In this document: in pieces, positions 1 through 8,585 of the stretch | Position numbering within the stretch: the stretch's first letter is position 1 | Layout of the letters: each line of letters opens with the position of its first letter | Origin: Stieleria varia | Lineage (GTDB): Bacteria > Planctomycetota > Planctomycetia > Pirellulales > Pirellulaceae | Assembly (NCBI RefSeq): GCF_038443385.1 | Contig: NZ_CP151726.1 | Coordinates: 9,610,001 to 9,674,000 of the forward strand | Reading direction: 5' to 3' | Length of the DNA: 64,000 nt | Position numbers and translations under genes: made by a program | Notes under the pieces: model-generated | Database searches by the model: none | Seen by the model: the letters and a program-made list of their open reading frames with translations, nothing else | What the model was told of the DNA's origin: nothing

Positions 1-54
1 GTAGATAGAAAAACATCTTTCGCTCGACGGTGGTGTTTTGATACGTCCGTTGGC

Positions 55-813
55 ATGACCGTCACCAAGATCATTGTCCGAGATACCATGAAATGGATCC
101 GCCGGCTGTTGCCCGGCGCGGTCGTCTTATTAATCGTGATGTTGCTGCTGCATGGATGGTCAGGAACGGCACAGGCGATTCGTGTGCAAACTCATGCGAT
201 GTTGACGGGCTTTTTCGGACCGGGAGACGACGTGGCTGGTGTGATCGCTCACACGTTGCCATTGGCGCTGGCGTCGGCATTGGCAACGTTTGCGGTGGTC
301 AGCAAATGGCTGACCTTTGAATCGTTCTCCTCCGTCGTGATCTTGTCCTGTATCATTTTGGCCGGGACAAGCGTGGGCGGATTCTTGCGATGCGTGTTGC
401 CGCAACCAGCGAGCGTCGTGACACAAGTCGACGACGCGAGCCCGTTACCGTCCTTGGCAGTGATCGATGTGAAACCGTCCGCCGCGCCAGTGGATCAACT
501 ACGACAACTCGATTGGTGGGCAAAGCCGGATTTGTCTCGCGCGGCGCAACGCGAGATCGCGCCGGTGGCATTGTTCCCCAAAGCTTCCGGCTTGATCGGT
601 TTGGTCTTTACCATGTTCAATCAAGTACTTGGATTCATGGTCGCCTATCAGCCTCGATTGTTCGCCGCCGCCGTGATTGCGGGTGGGTCGTTGGGGTGGG
701 GCTGGCACAGCAAGCTGCAATCGCTGCAGCAGAGAGTGCTGGAGTTTGCTGACGGGGAGACGCTGGATGGCGATGTCGTCCAAGAGCGTTTGCCTCGTCG
801 CCGCGCGGCGTGA
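55..813 (+). CDS. Hypothetical integral membrane protein
   Basis: I do not recognise a family. The 252-residue protein has several hydrophobic segments (about residues 18-36, 62-82, 90-112 and near 200-215), separated by a polar loop at about 120-175, and a basic tail ending RRRAA. It should be an inner-membrane protein with a soluble central region. The annotated ATG has no good ribosome-binding site. An internal ATG at position 88, 11 codons in, begins a conventional Met-Lys-Trp-Ile-Arg-Arg signal anchor and is an equally good start. It faces the ferredoxin gene convergently, with a hairpin between them. Coding is supported by length, hydrophobic pattern and lack of a better overlapping frame; function is unknown. 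Confidence 0.7.
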   Translation: MTVTKIIVRDTMKWIRRLLPGAVVLLIVMLLLHGWSGTAQAIRVQTHAMLTGFFGPGDDVAGVIAHTLPLALASALATFAVVSKWLTFESFSSVVILSCIILAGTSVGGFLRCVLPQPASVVTQVDDASPLPSLAVIDVKPSAAPVDQLRQLDWWAKPDLSRAAQREIAPVALFPKASGLIGLVFTMFNQVLGFMVAYQPRLFAAAVIAGGSLGWGWHSKLQSLQQRVLEFADGETLDGDVVQERLPRRRAA

Positions 814-825
814 GGTGACAAACAA

Positions 826-865
826 AAATGACCCGCAGACGACAGGTGTCGCGTGCGGGTCATTT
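826..865. terminator. Hairpin terminator between convergent genes
   Basis: A 12-bp inverted repeat (arms 826-837 and 854-865, core TGACCCGCA / TGCGGGTCA) sits between two convergent genes. The A-run before it becomes a T-run when read on the minus strand, so it fits best as the intrinsic terminator of the ferredoxin gene. It may also stop transcription of the upstream plus-strand gene, although the T-tract in that direction is weak. Confidence 0.7.
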
Positions 866-924
866 GTGATTTGGAGTGAACGATCGGGTTGCCTGCGTTT
901 GGAACGCGATCGATCAGCTGGCGA

Positions 925-1203
925 TCAATCGTCGGCCAGAGGCTCTTTCTTTTCGGTGATCACTTCGCACTCTTCCGACTTGGTCGCGTTGAGTTCGATG
1001 TAGCTCTTCCATTCTTCGGGCAGGTTATCTTCGTGGAAGATCGCTTCGACGGGGCATTCGGGCACGCACGCTTCGCAGTCGATGCATTCTTCTGGGTGGA
1101 TGTAGACCATCTGATCACCTTCGTAGAAACATTCTACGGGGCAAACGACGACGCAATCCGTGTATTTACATCCCGAGCATGGCTCGGCAACAACGTGAGT
1201 CAT
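925..1203 (-). CDS. fdxA: 7Fe ferredoxin ([3Fe-4S][4Fe-4S])
   Basis: This 92-residue cytoplasmic electron carrier has the full cysteine pattern of the Azotobacter FdI / FdxA class. C9, C17 and C50 are placed to bind the 3Fe-4S cluster, and C21, C40, C43 and C46 the 4Fe-4S cluster. The extra C12 and C25 of that class are also present. The sequence CKYTDCVVVCPV followed by YEG and by CIDCEACVPECP is diagnostic, as is the C-terminal ITEKKEPL. Length is typical or slightly short. It is a single-gene unit read away from the RlmI-type gene and ends at a hairpin. Its redox partner is not in the window. Confidence 0.95.
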   Translation of the reverse strand: MTHVVAEPCSGCKYTDCVVVCPVECFYEGDQMVYIHPEECIDCEACVPECPVEAIFHEDNLPEEWKSYIELNATKSEECEVITEKKEPLADD

Positions 1204-1427
1204 GGTGGAGACCTTTTTCTTTTCTGCTCTGCAAGTCTGGTGCGAATGAAAAACGAACGAGAGCCCCGAGGCCGCCCGTCACCTTTCCGCCCCCAATATA
1301 TCGGCGAGACAAGCAATTGACTGTACCCCAAGGCACCAAATTGCCCGACTGGCATTTTTTCACAGCGGATTAAAGGCTCGGGAGGCCGGTTGGGGCAACG
1401 CTGAGACGCACTATTGACAGTCGAAAA

Positions 1428-1493
1428 ACCAGCTCGGAGCGCAAGCGAGTGAATTTGGCGTCTCATTGACTCGCTCGCGCGTCGTGCTGATAT
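1428..1493. repeat. Degenerate copy of palindromic repeat (family F)
   Basis: The arms read ACCAGCTCGGAGCGCAAGCGAGT and, after a short loop, an imperfect inverted counterpart with the core GACTCGCTCGCGCGTCGTGCTG. The same core (CAGCACGA..CGCAAGCGA) forms the stem of the better preserved element at 51771-51912, so this is probably an old relative. Confidence 0.5.
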
Positions 1494-1580
1494 GTCTCAC
1501 GTTTCAGCGAATAAAATTCTTCACAGCGTTGCCGCTCAGGGCGGTCCTGGATCGACATTTTCGGCCTCTGGCTGGCTCTT

Positions 1581-1679
1581 CAAACGCCTTCGGCGGGATC
1601 ATCAAACGCCTTCGGCGGGATCATCAAACGCCTTCGGCGGGCTCATTTAACGCTTTCGGCGGGCTCATTTAACGCTTTT
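1581..1679 (+). repeat. 22-bp tandem repeat, about 4.5 units
   Basis: Units start at 1581, 1603, 1625, 1647 and 1669 (the last partial). The first three carry CAAACGCCTTCGGCGGGATC-type sequence. The last two drift to TTAACGCTTTCGGCGGGCTC. Each unit contains the small palindrome CGCC-TTC-GGCG, so a transcript could fold into serial hairpins. Not coding. Confidence 0.85.
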
Positions 1680-1761
1680 TGCCACTGGCGGTCCTGCCCC
1701 ACAAGCGTGACAATCGCCGATCCACTTCTGATTCCGACCCCTAGCGAAACCTCATATTCCC

Positions 1762-3042
1762 GTGTCAGACACCGATCCGGCGGCCACCGATTTCCTGCCC
1801 CCAGCCGCCACCCCCTCAACCACCTTGCGTCTGCGACCCGGGCGTCATTTCCCCTTCCTGGCGCGACATCCATGGGTTCACGCCCATGCGATGGCGGAGG
1901 ATGGACGGGATTTGGCGTGTGGACAAGTCGTCGACTTGATCGATCACGACGGCAATTGGGTCGCCCGCGGGATCATCAATCCCAACAGCCGTTTGAGGGT
2001 CCGCTTGTATGTTTTCACCTCGGACGTCTCGATCGACGAGACGCTGTGGCGGGAGCGGATCGACGCGGCGATCGCACGTCGTCGATTGAATTCGACGATG
2101 GATCGCCAAGCCGCCGAGCGATTGATCTTCAGTGAATCCGATTTGATCAGCGGATTGATCGTCGACCGCTACGCGGATTGTTTGGGAGTCCAGTTCACCG
2201 CCGGCGCGTTGTTGCCGTGGCGTGAAGCGATTTTGCGTCATTTGCACGAGGTCCTGGAGCCCCGCCAGATCGTGGTCAAAGTCGATGAACGGACAGCGAA
2301 ATTCGAGGGCATGGAGCCCGAGGAGGGGACCGTTTGGTCGGCGACCGCCGCTGGCGAAATCCCACAAGCGGACGTCGGAAACCCGACGGAGTTCACCGGA
2401 ACGGTTCATTACCAGCAAAACGGGTTGCAGCTGGCGGTGGACCTGTTGGGCGGTCAGAAAACCGGAGGTTACCTCGATCAACGAAACAATCACGCGGTCG
2501 CTGCGGGGTATTGCCATGGACGTCGCGTTCTAGATGTGTGCTGCTACACCGGTGGCTTTGGGTTGGTCGCAGCCAAAGCCGGTGCGGCCGGCGTCGTCGG
2601 GGTGGACTCCAGTCAAATCGCGTTGGACGCTGCGGCCAGTGCGGCGGCGGAGAACGGCATTGAGAACATCGAGTTCATTCGCAAGGACTGCTTTGACGCG
2701 TTGAAGCAAATGGGTGAACAGGGGGACCGTTTCGACGTCGTGGTCTTGGACCCGCCGCGGTTTGCCGGGTCGCGAAAACAGGTGGATTCCGCGATCAGGG
2801 CTTATCGCCGACTCAACGGGCTGGCAGTCGACTTGCTGCCACCGGGCGGTATTTTGGTGACCTGCAGTTGTTCGGGGAGGGTGTCGCGAGCCGATTTCAT
2901 GAACATGTTGTTGGACGTGGGCAGGCGGCGCGGCCGAGATATCATTTTGCTGGAAAATCGCGGGCCATCGTCCGACCACCCCGTGGCGGCCTCGTGCCCG
3001 GAAAGCGACTACTTGAAATGTTTGATTTGCCAGGTGATGTGA
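1762..3042 (+). CDS. rlmI: RlmI-like 23S rRNA (cytosine) methyltransferase
   Basis: This is a class I SAM-dependent methyltransferase of the RlmI/YccW family, whose E. coli member methylates a cytosine (m5C) in 23S rRNA. An N-terminal PUA-like domain (about 20-95) is followed by the linker domain and a Rossmann fold. Family motifs are GQKTGGYLDQR (231-241), DVCCYTGGFG (258-267, SAM binding), LDPPRFA (329-335) and CSCSG (368-372, with the candidate catalytic cysteine). At 426 residues it is slightly longer than E. coli RlmI because of a proline-rich N-terminal tail. The start is GTG with no obvious ribosome-binding site, so the true start could be downstream. Exact target base is inferred from the family only. 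Confidence 0.9.
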   Translation: MSDTDPAATDFLPPAATPSTTLRLRPGRHFPFLARHPWVHAHAMAEDGRDLACGQVVDLIDHDGNWVARGIINPNSRLRVRLYVFTSDVSIDETLWRERIDAAIARRRLNSTMDRQAAERLIFSESDLISGLIVDRYADCLGVQFTAGALLPWREAILRHLHEVLEPRQIVVKVDERTAKFEGMEPEEGTVWSATAAGEIPQADVGNPTEFTGTVHYQQNGLQLAVDLLGGQKTGGYLDQRNNHAVAAGYCHGRRVLDVCCYTGGFGLVAAKAGAAGVVGVDSSQIALDAAASAAAENGIENIEFIRKDCFDALKQMGEQGDRFDVVVLDPPRFAGSRKQVDSAIRAYRRLNGLAVDLLPPGGILVTCSCSGRVSRADFMNMLLDVGRRRGRDIILLENRGPSSDHPVAASCPESDYLKCLICQVM

Positions 3043-3251
3043 AGCACCTGATCCGGCAAGCAGTACCGTCTATACTGGTGTAAACGAGCACGCCCCTTGC
3101 CGGTTCCGGGCAGACTGCTGCGGAACATGTCGGACGAGAGTTTATGACGTACAATTAGCATCGACGTGGTTCCGTTCATCGCGGCACAATATCCTTTTCA
3201 TCGATCGGACACCGACGTGCATACTGATTCTATTCTTGTTGGAGATGGCCC

Positions 3252-3923
3252 ATGTCGGGCGTGACGCTCAAGGTTCTGCACGGTGCCGACCGGGGGCGGG
3301 TCTATGCAGACTTGGAACCGCCGCTGACCGTCGGTCGTGAGGAAGGCAACGACATCCAGCTCAATGATGAACGAGTCAGTCGTTGTCACTTCAAAATCCA
3401 ACGTGACAACGATCGCTTGGTGTTGACCGATTTGGACAGCACCAACGGCACCAAAGTCAACGGAGTGGAATGCCCGCTGAAGATCCTCCGCAGTGGAGAC
3501 TTGATCGCCGTGGGCCGCAGCCTGATGCTGGTCGGCAGCGAAGAAGAGATCGCCGAGCGATTGGCGAGCATGGGCAGCGACAACCAAACGCTTTCACGCG
3601 AACTCGCATCGTCGGACAGCAGCGTTGCGATGGACTTGGGCAACGGTTCCCAGTCACCGTTTCACATGGATCTTGCACAAGTTCGCGAGTTGCCGTCGAT
3701 CCCGGACAATCTGAGTCCTGGCCAAAAGGCGCAGCTCTGCGAAATCCTGGACTTCCTGCAAACACGTTTGTGCAAACTGGTGCAGACGGCAAAGATCGAT
3801 GAGAACAGTGGTCAAGTCACTTTGTCGTTGCCGGCGTGGCAGCGATTGTTGGGCGCGCAAGCCCGACTGAGTGAGATGCACCGCCAAATCGCGGACCCGG
3901 ATTGGCCCGACGAAACGCCGTAG
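3252..3923 (+). CDS. FHA-domain protein
   Basis: The N-terminal about 95 residues form a forkhead-associated domain that would bind phosphothreonine. The conserved residues G28-R29, S43, H46 and the N65-G66 / N70-G71 pairs are all present. The remaining 125 residues are polar and probably helical, with no recognised domain. FHA proteins read out Ser/Thr kinase activity, and this genome has at least two membrane kinases (27460 and 37463), but no kinase is adjacent. GGAG lies 8 bases before the ATG, supporting the start. The protein has no signal peptide or membrane segment and should be cytoplasmic. Confidence 0.9.
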   Translation: MSGVTLKVLHGADRGRVYADLEPPLTVGREEGNDIQLNDERVSRCHFKIQRDNDRLVLTDLDSTNGTKVNGVECPLKILRSGDLIAVGRSLMLVGSEEEIAERLASMGSDNQTLSRELASSDSSVAMDLGNGSQSPFHMDLAQVRELPSIPDNLSPGQKAQLCEILDFLQTRLCKLVQTAKIDENSGQVTLSLPAWQRLLGAQARLSEMHRQIADPDWPDETP

Positions 3924-3950
3924 GCGTGTGGAGAACAACGAATGTAGCTT

Positions 3951-3992
3951 GGGCACTCTTGCCCGAGAGATCACCGACGGGCAAGAGTGCCC
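3951..3992. repeat. Perfect 15-bp stem hairpin
   Basis: Arms 3951-3965 (GGGCACTCTTGCCCG) and 3978-3992 are exact inverted copies. The arm sequence is itself partly palindromic and recurs as a compact hairpin near 47790-47812. It sits 28 bp past the FHA stop codon and could slow or end transcription from either side, but no proper T-run follows, so I read it as a dispersed repeat first. Confidence 0.6.
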
Positions 3993-4018
3993 ATCCTACT
4001 TTTGTTTACCGCATGCGG

Positions 4019-4090
4019 ATTGTCGTTCGACTCTCCGAGTCGACAACGTACAGCGGAGAACGCTATCGACTTGGAAAGTCGAGCGACAAT
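4019..4090 (+). repeat. 72-bp palindromic repeat (family D), copy 1
   Basis: The element begins ATTGTCGTTCGACTCTC and ends in an inverted form, AAGTCGAGCGACAAT. An inverted copy at 15407-15478 differs at one base in 72 by eye. It ends three bases before the last base of the xerD stop codon. A decayed relative starts near 10688. Confidence 0.85.
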
Positions 4091-4093
4091 GGC

Positions 4094-5047
4094 TCATGCG
4101 CGCGGGTGAAACTGCTTGTGTACGCGTTTGAGTCGCGAGTGTTCCACGTGAGTGTAGATCTGCGTCGTTTGAATGCTGGCGTGTCCCAGCATCTCTTGGA
4201 CTTGACGTAAATCCGCGCCGCCGGCCAACAGGTGTGTGGCAAAACTATGTCGCAGCGAGTGTGGGCTCATCTTGTCGTCGATTCCGACGCGACGTGCGTA
4301 GCGTTTGACCAGACGCCATAGTTGAATTCGATCCAAAGCTCGGCCGCCGCGTGAGAGAAAGAGTTCTTCGGGAGGATGCAACGCTTTCTCGGCCAACTCG
4401 CCACGCAGGTCACTCATGTATCGCTCGATCGCCTCGATCGCTTTGGTCCCCACGGGCACCATCCGTTGTTTGCCACCTTTGCCCTCGCATCGCAAGTGTC
4501 GTTGAGGCAGCGAGAGATCGCGGACACGCAAGTTACAGACTTCGGAAGCCCGGCAACCGGTCGCGTAAAGGACTTCCAGCATCGCGACGTCACGCAAGTA
4601 GAACGAGTCGGATTTACGGGGCGCGGCGAGGAACGCATCGACTTGTCGGCGTGACAGGACGCCGGGCATGCGTTGCCACATTTTTTGCGCGGCCAGCAGA
4701 TCGGCGGGATTCTCGATGACGACGCCTTCGAGCTGCAGGTACTTGAAAAAGGTCCGCACAGCGACGATGTTGCGGGCCATCGAGCTGGGAGCCAGTTGGG
4801 CGGCTTGCAGGGTGCCCATGTAATTCGTCAGGTCACCCACCGCGATCCGAGCCAGGGAGCGGTCACCCAGCCATTCAAAGAATTTCGTCAGGTCGCGTCC
4901 GTAGGCGGCGATCGTGTTGTCCGCCAAATGGCATTCGCCACGCAGGTATTTGAGAAACTCCTCGCGGTGCGTGTCGGTGGGCTGCGAGGACTTTGCCGGT
5001 GGACCGGATTCTTGCAGCAATTGCAGTTTCGTTCGTCGTTTTGCCAA
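4094..5047 (-). CDS. xerD: Tyrosine recombinase XerD
   Basis: Site-specific recombinase that would resolve chromosome dimers at dif. In the 317-residue form the N-terminal SAM-like core-binding domain spans about 25-115 and the catalytic domain about 125-305. The catalytic set is complete: R166 (ATGCRASE), K190 (GKGGK), H263 and R266 (HSLRH), H289 (LGHAS) and nucleophile Y298 (QIYTHV). The C-terminus ending HKQFHPRA matches XerD better than XerC. I chose the TTG at 5047 because AGGAG lies six bases upstream and the resulting length is normal. The frame stays open to an ATG at 5176, but that would add 43 atypical residues and leave only 15 bp before the divergent galE. No integrase-type cargo surrounds it. 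Confidence 0.92.
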   Translation of the reverse strand: MAKRRTKLQLLQESGPPAKSSQPTDTHREEFLKYLRGECHLADNTIAAYGRDLTKFFEWLGDRSLARIAVGDLTNYMGTLQAAQLAPSSMARNIVAVRTFFKYLQLEGVVIENPADLLAAQKMWQRMPGVLSRRQVDAFLAAPRKSDSFYLRDVAMLEVLYATGCRASEVCNLRVRDLSLPQRHLRCEGKGGKQRMVPVGTKAIEAIERYMSDLRGELAEKALHPPEELFLSRGGRALDRIQLWRLVKRYARRVGIDDKMSPHSLRHSFATHLLAGGADLRQVQEMLGHASIQTTQIYTHVEHSRLKRVHKQFHPRA

Positions 5048-5191
5048 AGCGGGCTCCTGGAAGGCAAAAAAACGCGGCGGGTTGGCGTTTCCCTGGCGTA
5101 GCTTTCCGAGTACGAAAGCAATTCTGGGGCGGCGATTTGCTGTCCCATTTTTACTATCGGTTCCCATCGATCTCACGCAACAACCTTTGCC

Positions 5192-6178
5192 ATGAATGTC
5201 TTAGTTGTCGGCGGTGCCGGCTATATCGGTTCTCACGCCGTCCGATTGCTCGTTGATGCCGGGCACGACGTCTGGGTCTATGACAACCTTTCTCGCGGCC
5301 ATCGTCAGGCGGTCCCTGAGGGGCGTCTGATCGAGGGCGAGCTGTCCGATCGGGCCACGTTGGTCGCTGCATTGCGGGACAAGCAGATCGAAGCCGTCAT
5401 GCACTTCGCCGCCTTTGCCCTGGTCAACGAATCGGTCAACGACCCGGCCTTGTACTACCGAAACAACGTGGTCGCCGCGATCGATTTGCTCGACGCGATG
5501 CGTGAAGCGGACGTTAAGAAAATCGTTTTCAGCAGCACGACGGCGACCTATGGCGAACCGGACGTGGTACCGATCCCGGAAACAACACCACAGAAACCGA
5601 TCAATCCCTACGGTTTCACCAAGCTGGTGTTTGAGCAGGCGCTTGCGGACTACGCAGCTGCCTACGGGTTTGCCTATGCGGCGCTGCGATATTTCAACGC
5701 CGCCGGTGCGCGTCCGGACGGGACGATCGGCGAAGATCACGATCCGGAGTCGCACATCATCCCGATCGTGTTGCAGGTTGCTCTGGGTCAGCGTGACAAG
5801 ATCACGATCTTTGGCGACGACTACGCCACGCCCGATGGAACCTGCGTCCGCGACTACATCCACGTCGACGACTTGGGCGACGCCCACCTGCGCGCCCTGG
5901 AGCGGCTGGAGCCTGGCAAAGGACTGTGCGTGAATCTGGGCACCGGCCGCGGCACCAGCGTTCGCGAGATCGTCGAGGCCTGTCGCGCGGTCACCGGGCA
6001 TCCGATTCCCGAGACGATGGGCCAGCGTCGTGCCGGGGATCCCCCCGAGCTGATCGCTGATGCCCGCTTGGCCAAGCAGTTATTGGGTTGGACGCCGAAG
6101 TACACCGATGTACGGCAAATCGTCGAAACCGCCTGGAATTGGCACAAATCCCACCCCAAGGGGTACGCCAAGAGCTGA
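5192..6178 (+). CDS. galE: UDP-glucose 4-epimerase
   Basis: Extended short-chain dehydrogenase that interconverts UDP-glucose and UDP-galactose with bound NAD, feeding the Leloir pathway and glycan synthesis. Visible motifs are the NAD-binding GGAGYIGS (7-14), the catalytic T116 region in FSSTTATYG, Y140 and K144 of NPYGFTK, RYFNAAGA, and VRDYIHVDDLGDAH. At 328 residues it is normal for the family. It is divergent from xerD. No other sugar-nucleotide genes are adjacent, so it is probably a standalone unit. Confidence 0.95.
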   Translation: MNVLVVGGAGYIGSHAVRLLVDAGHDVWVYDNLSRGHRQAVPEGRLIEGELSDRATLVAALRDKQIEAVMHFAAFALVNESVNDPALYYRNNVVAAIDLLDAMREADVKKIVFSSTTATYGEPDVVPIPETTPQKPINPYGFTKLVFEQALADYAAAYGFAYAALRYFNAAGARPDGTIGEDHDPESHIIPIVLQVALGQRDKITIFGDDYATPDGTCVRDYIHVDDLGDAHLRALERLEPGKGLCVNLGTGRGTSVREIVEACRAVTGHPIPETMGQRRAGDPPELIADARLAKQLLGWTPKYTDVRQIVETAWNWHKSHPKGYAKS

Positions 6179-6226
6179 GCGAGCTTGGGCTGCGGGTCAT
6201 CTTGTCTTTCGTTTGACCCGATTTTC

Positions 6227-6311
6227 GTTTGACCCACAGCCGAAGGCGCAGGAGTGGGTGACCCAAAACGTCGGCATGACGTATTGCTGCGCCTTCGGCT
6301 GCGGGTCAAAC
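6227..6311. repeat. Palindromic repeat (family G), copy 1
   Basis: Arms 6227-6250 and 6288-6311 are near-perfect inverted repeats with the core GACCC(A/G)CAGCCGAAGGCGCA. A truncated arm is repeated just upstream (6190-6220). Relatives occur at 17293-17402 and 47841-47937, always between genes. It could fold as a long hairpin in RNA. Confidence 0.8.
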
Positions 6312-6384
6312 AGGCTGGAACGACGACAGCGAGTAAATGCATAAGGGCAGCTCAAATCTTCTCCGTTCGATGTTTTTTTGAGGC

Positions 6385-6393
6385 TGCTATACT
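6385..6393 (+). promoter_or_regulatory. Extended -10 promoter element
   Basis: TGCTATACT is an extended -10 (TGn plus TATACT) 51 bp before the cytochrome start codon. The -35 region is poor, as is common with extended -10 promoters. The same TGCTAnAnT form precedes several other genes here. Confidence 0.55.
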
Positions 6394-6444
6394 AGGTCAA
6401 TGCGTTCTTCTCCGTACGCACGCCCCAGTTCCCGAGAGACCGAT

Positions 6445-8388
6445 ATGCGATTTGTTGGCTTATTCGCCCTGTGGATCACGATTTTGCTTGTGGCCGACTC
6501 CGTGTTTGCAGCGGACCTATCGTCCCGCGAGCGAAAGATGGTCGAGACGGTCAACGCCACGCTTCGCCGCGCCGGTGCCAGCTATTCCGCCGGCAACCAT
6601 GACGAAGCCGCCAAGAGCGTTCGTGCGGCGATGGAGCAGTTGGATCTCGCCGTGCGTGTCGGTGGTCCGAGCGTGTTTGATGAGTTGGAACCGGCAATGA
6701 AACGGATCGCGACGGCGCGTACGATGCTGGAGTTGGAGGGCGTTTCCCTGCCACCATTCCGCAAACCAGAGCGTCCCGCTGCAAAGCCCGCAGCGGAGAC
6801 TCCCGCGGCCAATCCGGCTCAGCCCGGCATGACCCCTGACGGCAAGCCAACCATGGGATTCTTTGACCCCAAGGGTGGCATCAGCTTTACCAAACAAGTC
6901 GCACCGATTCTGGTGGGACGATGCGGCGGCTGCCACGTCCAAAGCAGCAAGGGCGGATTCAACACGGCGTCTTACGCTGCGTTGATGAAGGGGCCGCCCG
7001 AAGGCGTCGTGGTCTTCGCCGGTGATGTCATCGGTAGCCGTTTGATCGAAACGATCGAGACCGGCGACATGCCCCGCGGCGGCGGCAAAGTCTCGCCAGC
7101 GGAATTGAACGTGCTGAAAGTCTGGATTTCGGAGGGTGCCCGCTTTGACGGCCCGGACCCGGCCGCCGCAATCACCGCGGCCGGCGCGCCCGCACCTGCC
7201 CCGATGCCCAACGTGCCACCGCCGACTGCTAAGAAAGCAACCGGCAACGAAACCGTCAGCTTCGCATCGGACGTCGCACCTCTGTTGATCGAGAACTGCG
7301 TCGGTTGTCACATCGATGCGATGCAAGTGCGAGGAGGACTGAGAATGGATACCTTTGCACAATTGTTGCGAGGTGGAGACAGCGGACAGATCGTCACGGC
7401 CGGACAAGGCGAACAGAGCTTGCTCGTCAAGAAACTACGCGGAACCGCAGCCGACGGCGATCGCATGCCCGCCGGACGTCCACCATTGTCCGATGACTCC
7501 ATTGCGTTGATCAGCAAATGGATCGACGAGGGCGCAGCGATTGATGGGCCGGAGGCACAGCCGATCAAAGTGATGAGCCAGTTGGCTTGGGCATCCAAAG
7601 CAACCACGGAGGAAATGTCCGCGCGTCGAGCAGAGTTGGCCGACAAGAACATGCAACTCATCGCGATGTCCAACGCCCAGCCGCAAACTGAAGAAACCGA
7701 ACACTTTCGCGTCATCGGCACCGGGTCCTCGGCGACGTTGGGAGCGGTTGCTCAGGCGGCCGAAAAGCACATGAAGACCGTGCGTGATCTGGTCGATGGC
7801 GGGGCAGGCGCGGATTACTTTCACGGAAAAGCAACGATCTTTGTGTTGCCCAAACGCTACGACTACAGCGAGTTTGCCAAGATGGTCGAGCAACGCAGCA
7901 TCCCCACGGAGTGGACCGGACACTGGTCATTTGACGGCATCGACGCTTATCTCGCAGTGGTCGCGACCGACCGTGACGAAGAAGACGAGGTCTCTGCTCG
8001 TGTGCTCGGCCCGCTCACGTCGCTGGCCGTTGCCACGCGAGGAAGCGATGTGCCGCGTTGGTTCGCCGAAGGAATCGGAGTGAATATCGGTGCTCGCGGT
8101 CAAGCGACCACACGAAATGAAAAGCAGCGACAGCAAGCCGAACTGGTCGAAGCGGTCGGGCTGCTGAAAAACGCGAAATCATTTTTGGAGAACAAGATGA
8201 CCGCCGAGCACACCGACCGAGTCGGTGCGGCGTTGGCAATGACGATGCTGGATCGTACGCGTCGCAGCTCGCTCAATGCCGTCTTGCGGGCATTGTCCGC
8301 CGGCGAACCTTTTGAAGTCGCCTTTGCCAAGGGATTCGGCGGTCCACCGGAAACGTACATCGAGAATTTCCGTTCTTGGGTGCAGTGA
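6445..8388 (+). CDS. Secreted di-CxxCH cytochrome with MA-peptidase-like C-terminus
   Basis: A signal peptide (about residues 1-22 from the ATG at 6445) exports this 647-residue protein. Two planctomycete-type cytochrome c domains follow, each with one haem motif: CGGCH at 160-164 and CVGCH at 285-289. Met residues in the GDMPRGG and DRMPAGR contexts are candidate axial ligands. The C-terminal third resembles the peptidase-MA/DUF1570 group around PRWFAEGIG, but the HExxH metal site expected about 20 residues earlier is missing, so it may be a non-enzymatic relative. The frame is open from 6400, but only the later ATG gives a signal peptide. Likely periplasmic redox or binding role; no partner gene is adjacent. 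Confidence 0.85.
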   Translation: MRFVGLFALWITILLVADSVFAADLSSRERKMVETVNATLRRAGASYSAGNHDEAAKSVRAAMEQLDLAVRVGGPSVFDELEPAMKRIATARTMLELEGVSLPPFRKPERPAAKPAAETPAANPAQPGMTPDGKPTMGFFDPKGGISFTKQVAPILVGRCGGCHVQSSKGGFNTASYAALMKGPPEGVVVFAGDVIGSRLIETIETGDMPRGGGKVSPAELNVLKVWISEGARFDGPDPAAAITAAGAPAPAPMPNVPPPTAKKATGNETVSFASDVAPLLIENCVGCHIDAMQVRGGLRMDTFAQLLRGGDSGQIVTAGQGEQSLLVKKLRGTAADGDRMPAGRPPLSDDSIALISKWIDEGAAIDGPEAQPIKVMSQLAWASKATTEEMSARRAELADKNMQLIAMSNAQPQTEETEHFRVIGTGSSATLGAVAQAAEKHMKTVRDLVDGGAGADYFHGKATIFVLPKRYDYSEFAKMVEQRSIPTEWTGHWSFDGIDAYLAVVATDRDEEDEVSARVLGPLTSLAVATRGSDVPRWFAEGIGVNIGARGQATTRNEKQRQQAELVEAVGLLKNAKSFLENKMTAEHTDRVGAALAMTMLDRTRRSSLNAVLRALSAGEPFEVAFAKGFGGPPETYIENFRSWVQ

Positions 8389-8585
8389 CCAAATTCTCTG
8401 CCCCACCCTCACCTCACCGTAATGGGAACGCCGCGCATCGGGTCGACGCGTCACCTTTTGTTCGCCACACACACCCGCGAACCTTTTGCTCTGGACGCAT
8501 GTCCGCTTGAAAAATTGGCCGCGACGACCAGAATCGGCGGTATCTCCCCTTCTTTCTCAGCCAACCAAAACAGGCGGACGCAGCG

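Larger units (their letters stand above)
1204..1761. other. Intergenic region with repeats, no gene
   Basis: This 558-bp space between divergently read genes holds no convincing reading frame. It contains a degenerate palindromic repeat (1428-1493) and a 22-bp tandem repeat (1581-1679), described separately. Promoters for both flanking genes must lie here, but I could not pick out a clear -35/-10 pair. Confidence 0.6.

Noticed and set aside
4094..5176. XerD as an integron or phage integrase
   Set aside because: The C-terminus is XerD-like and no att site, cassette array or phage genes are nearby.
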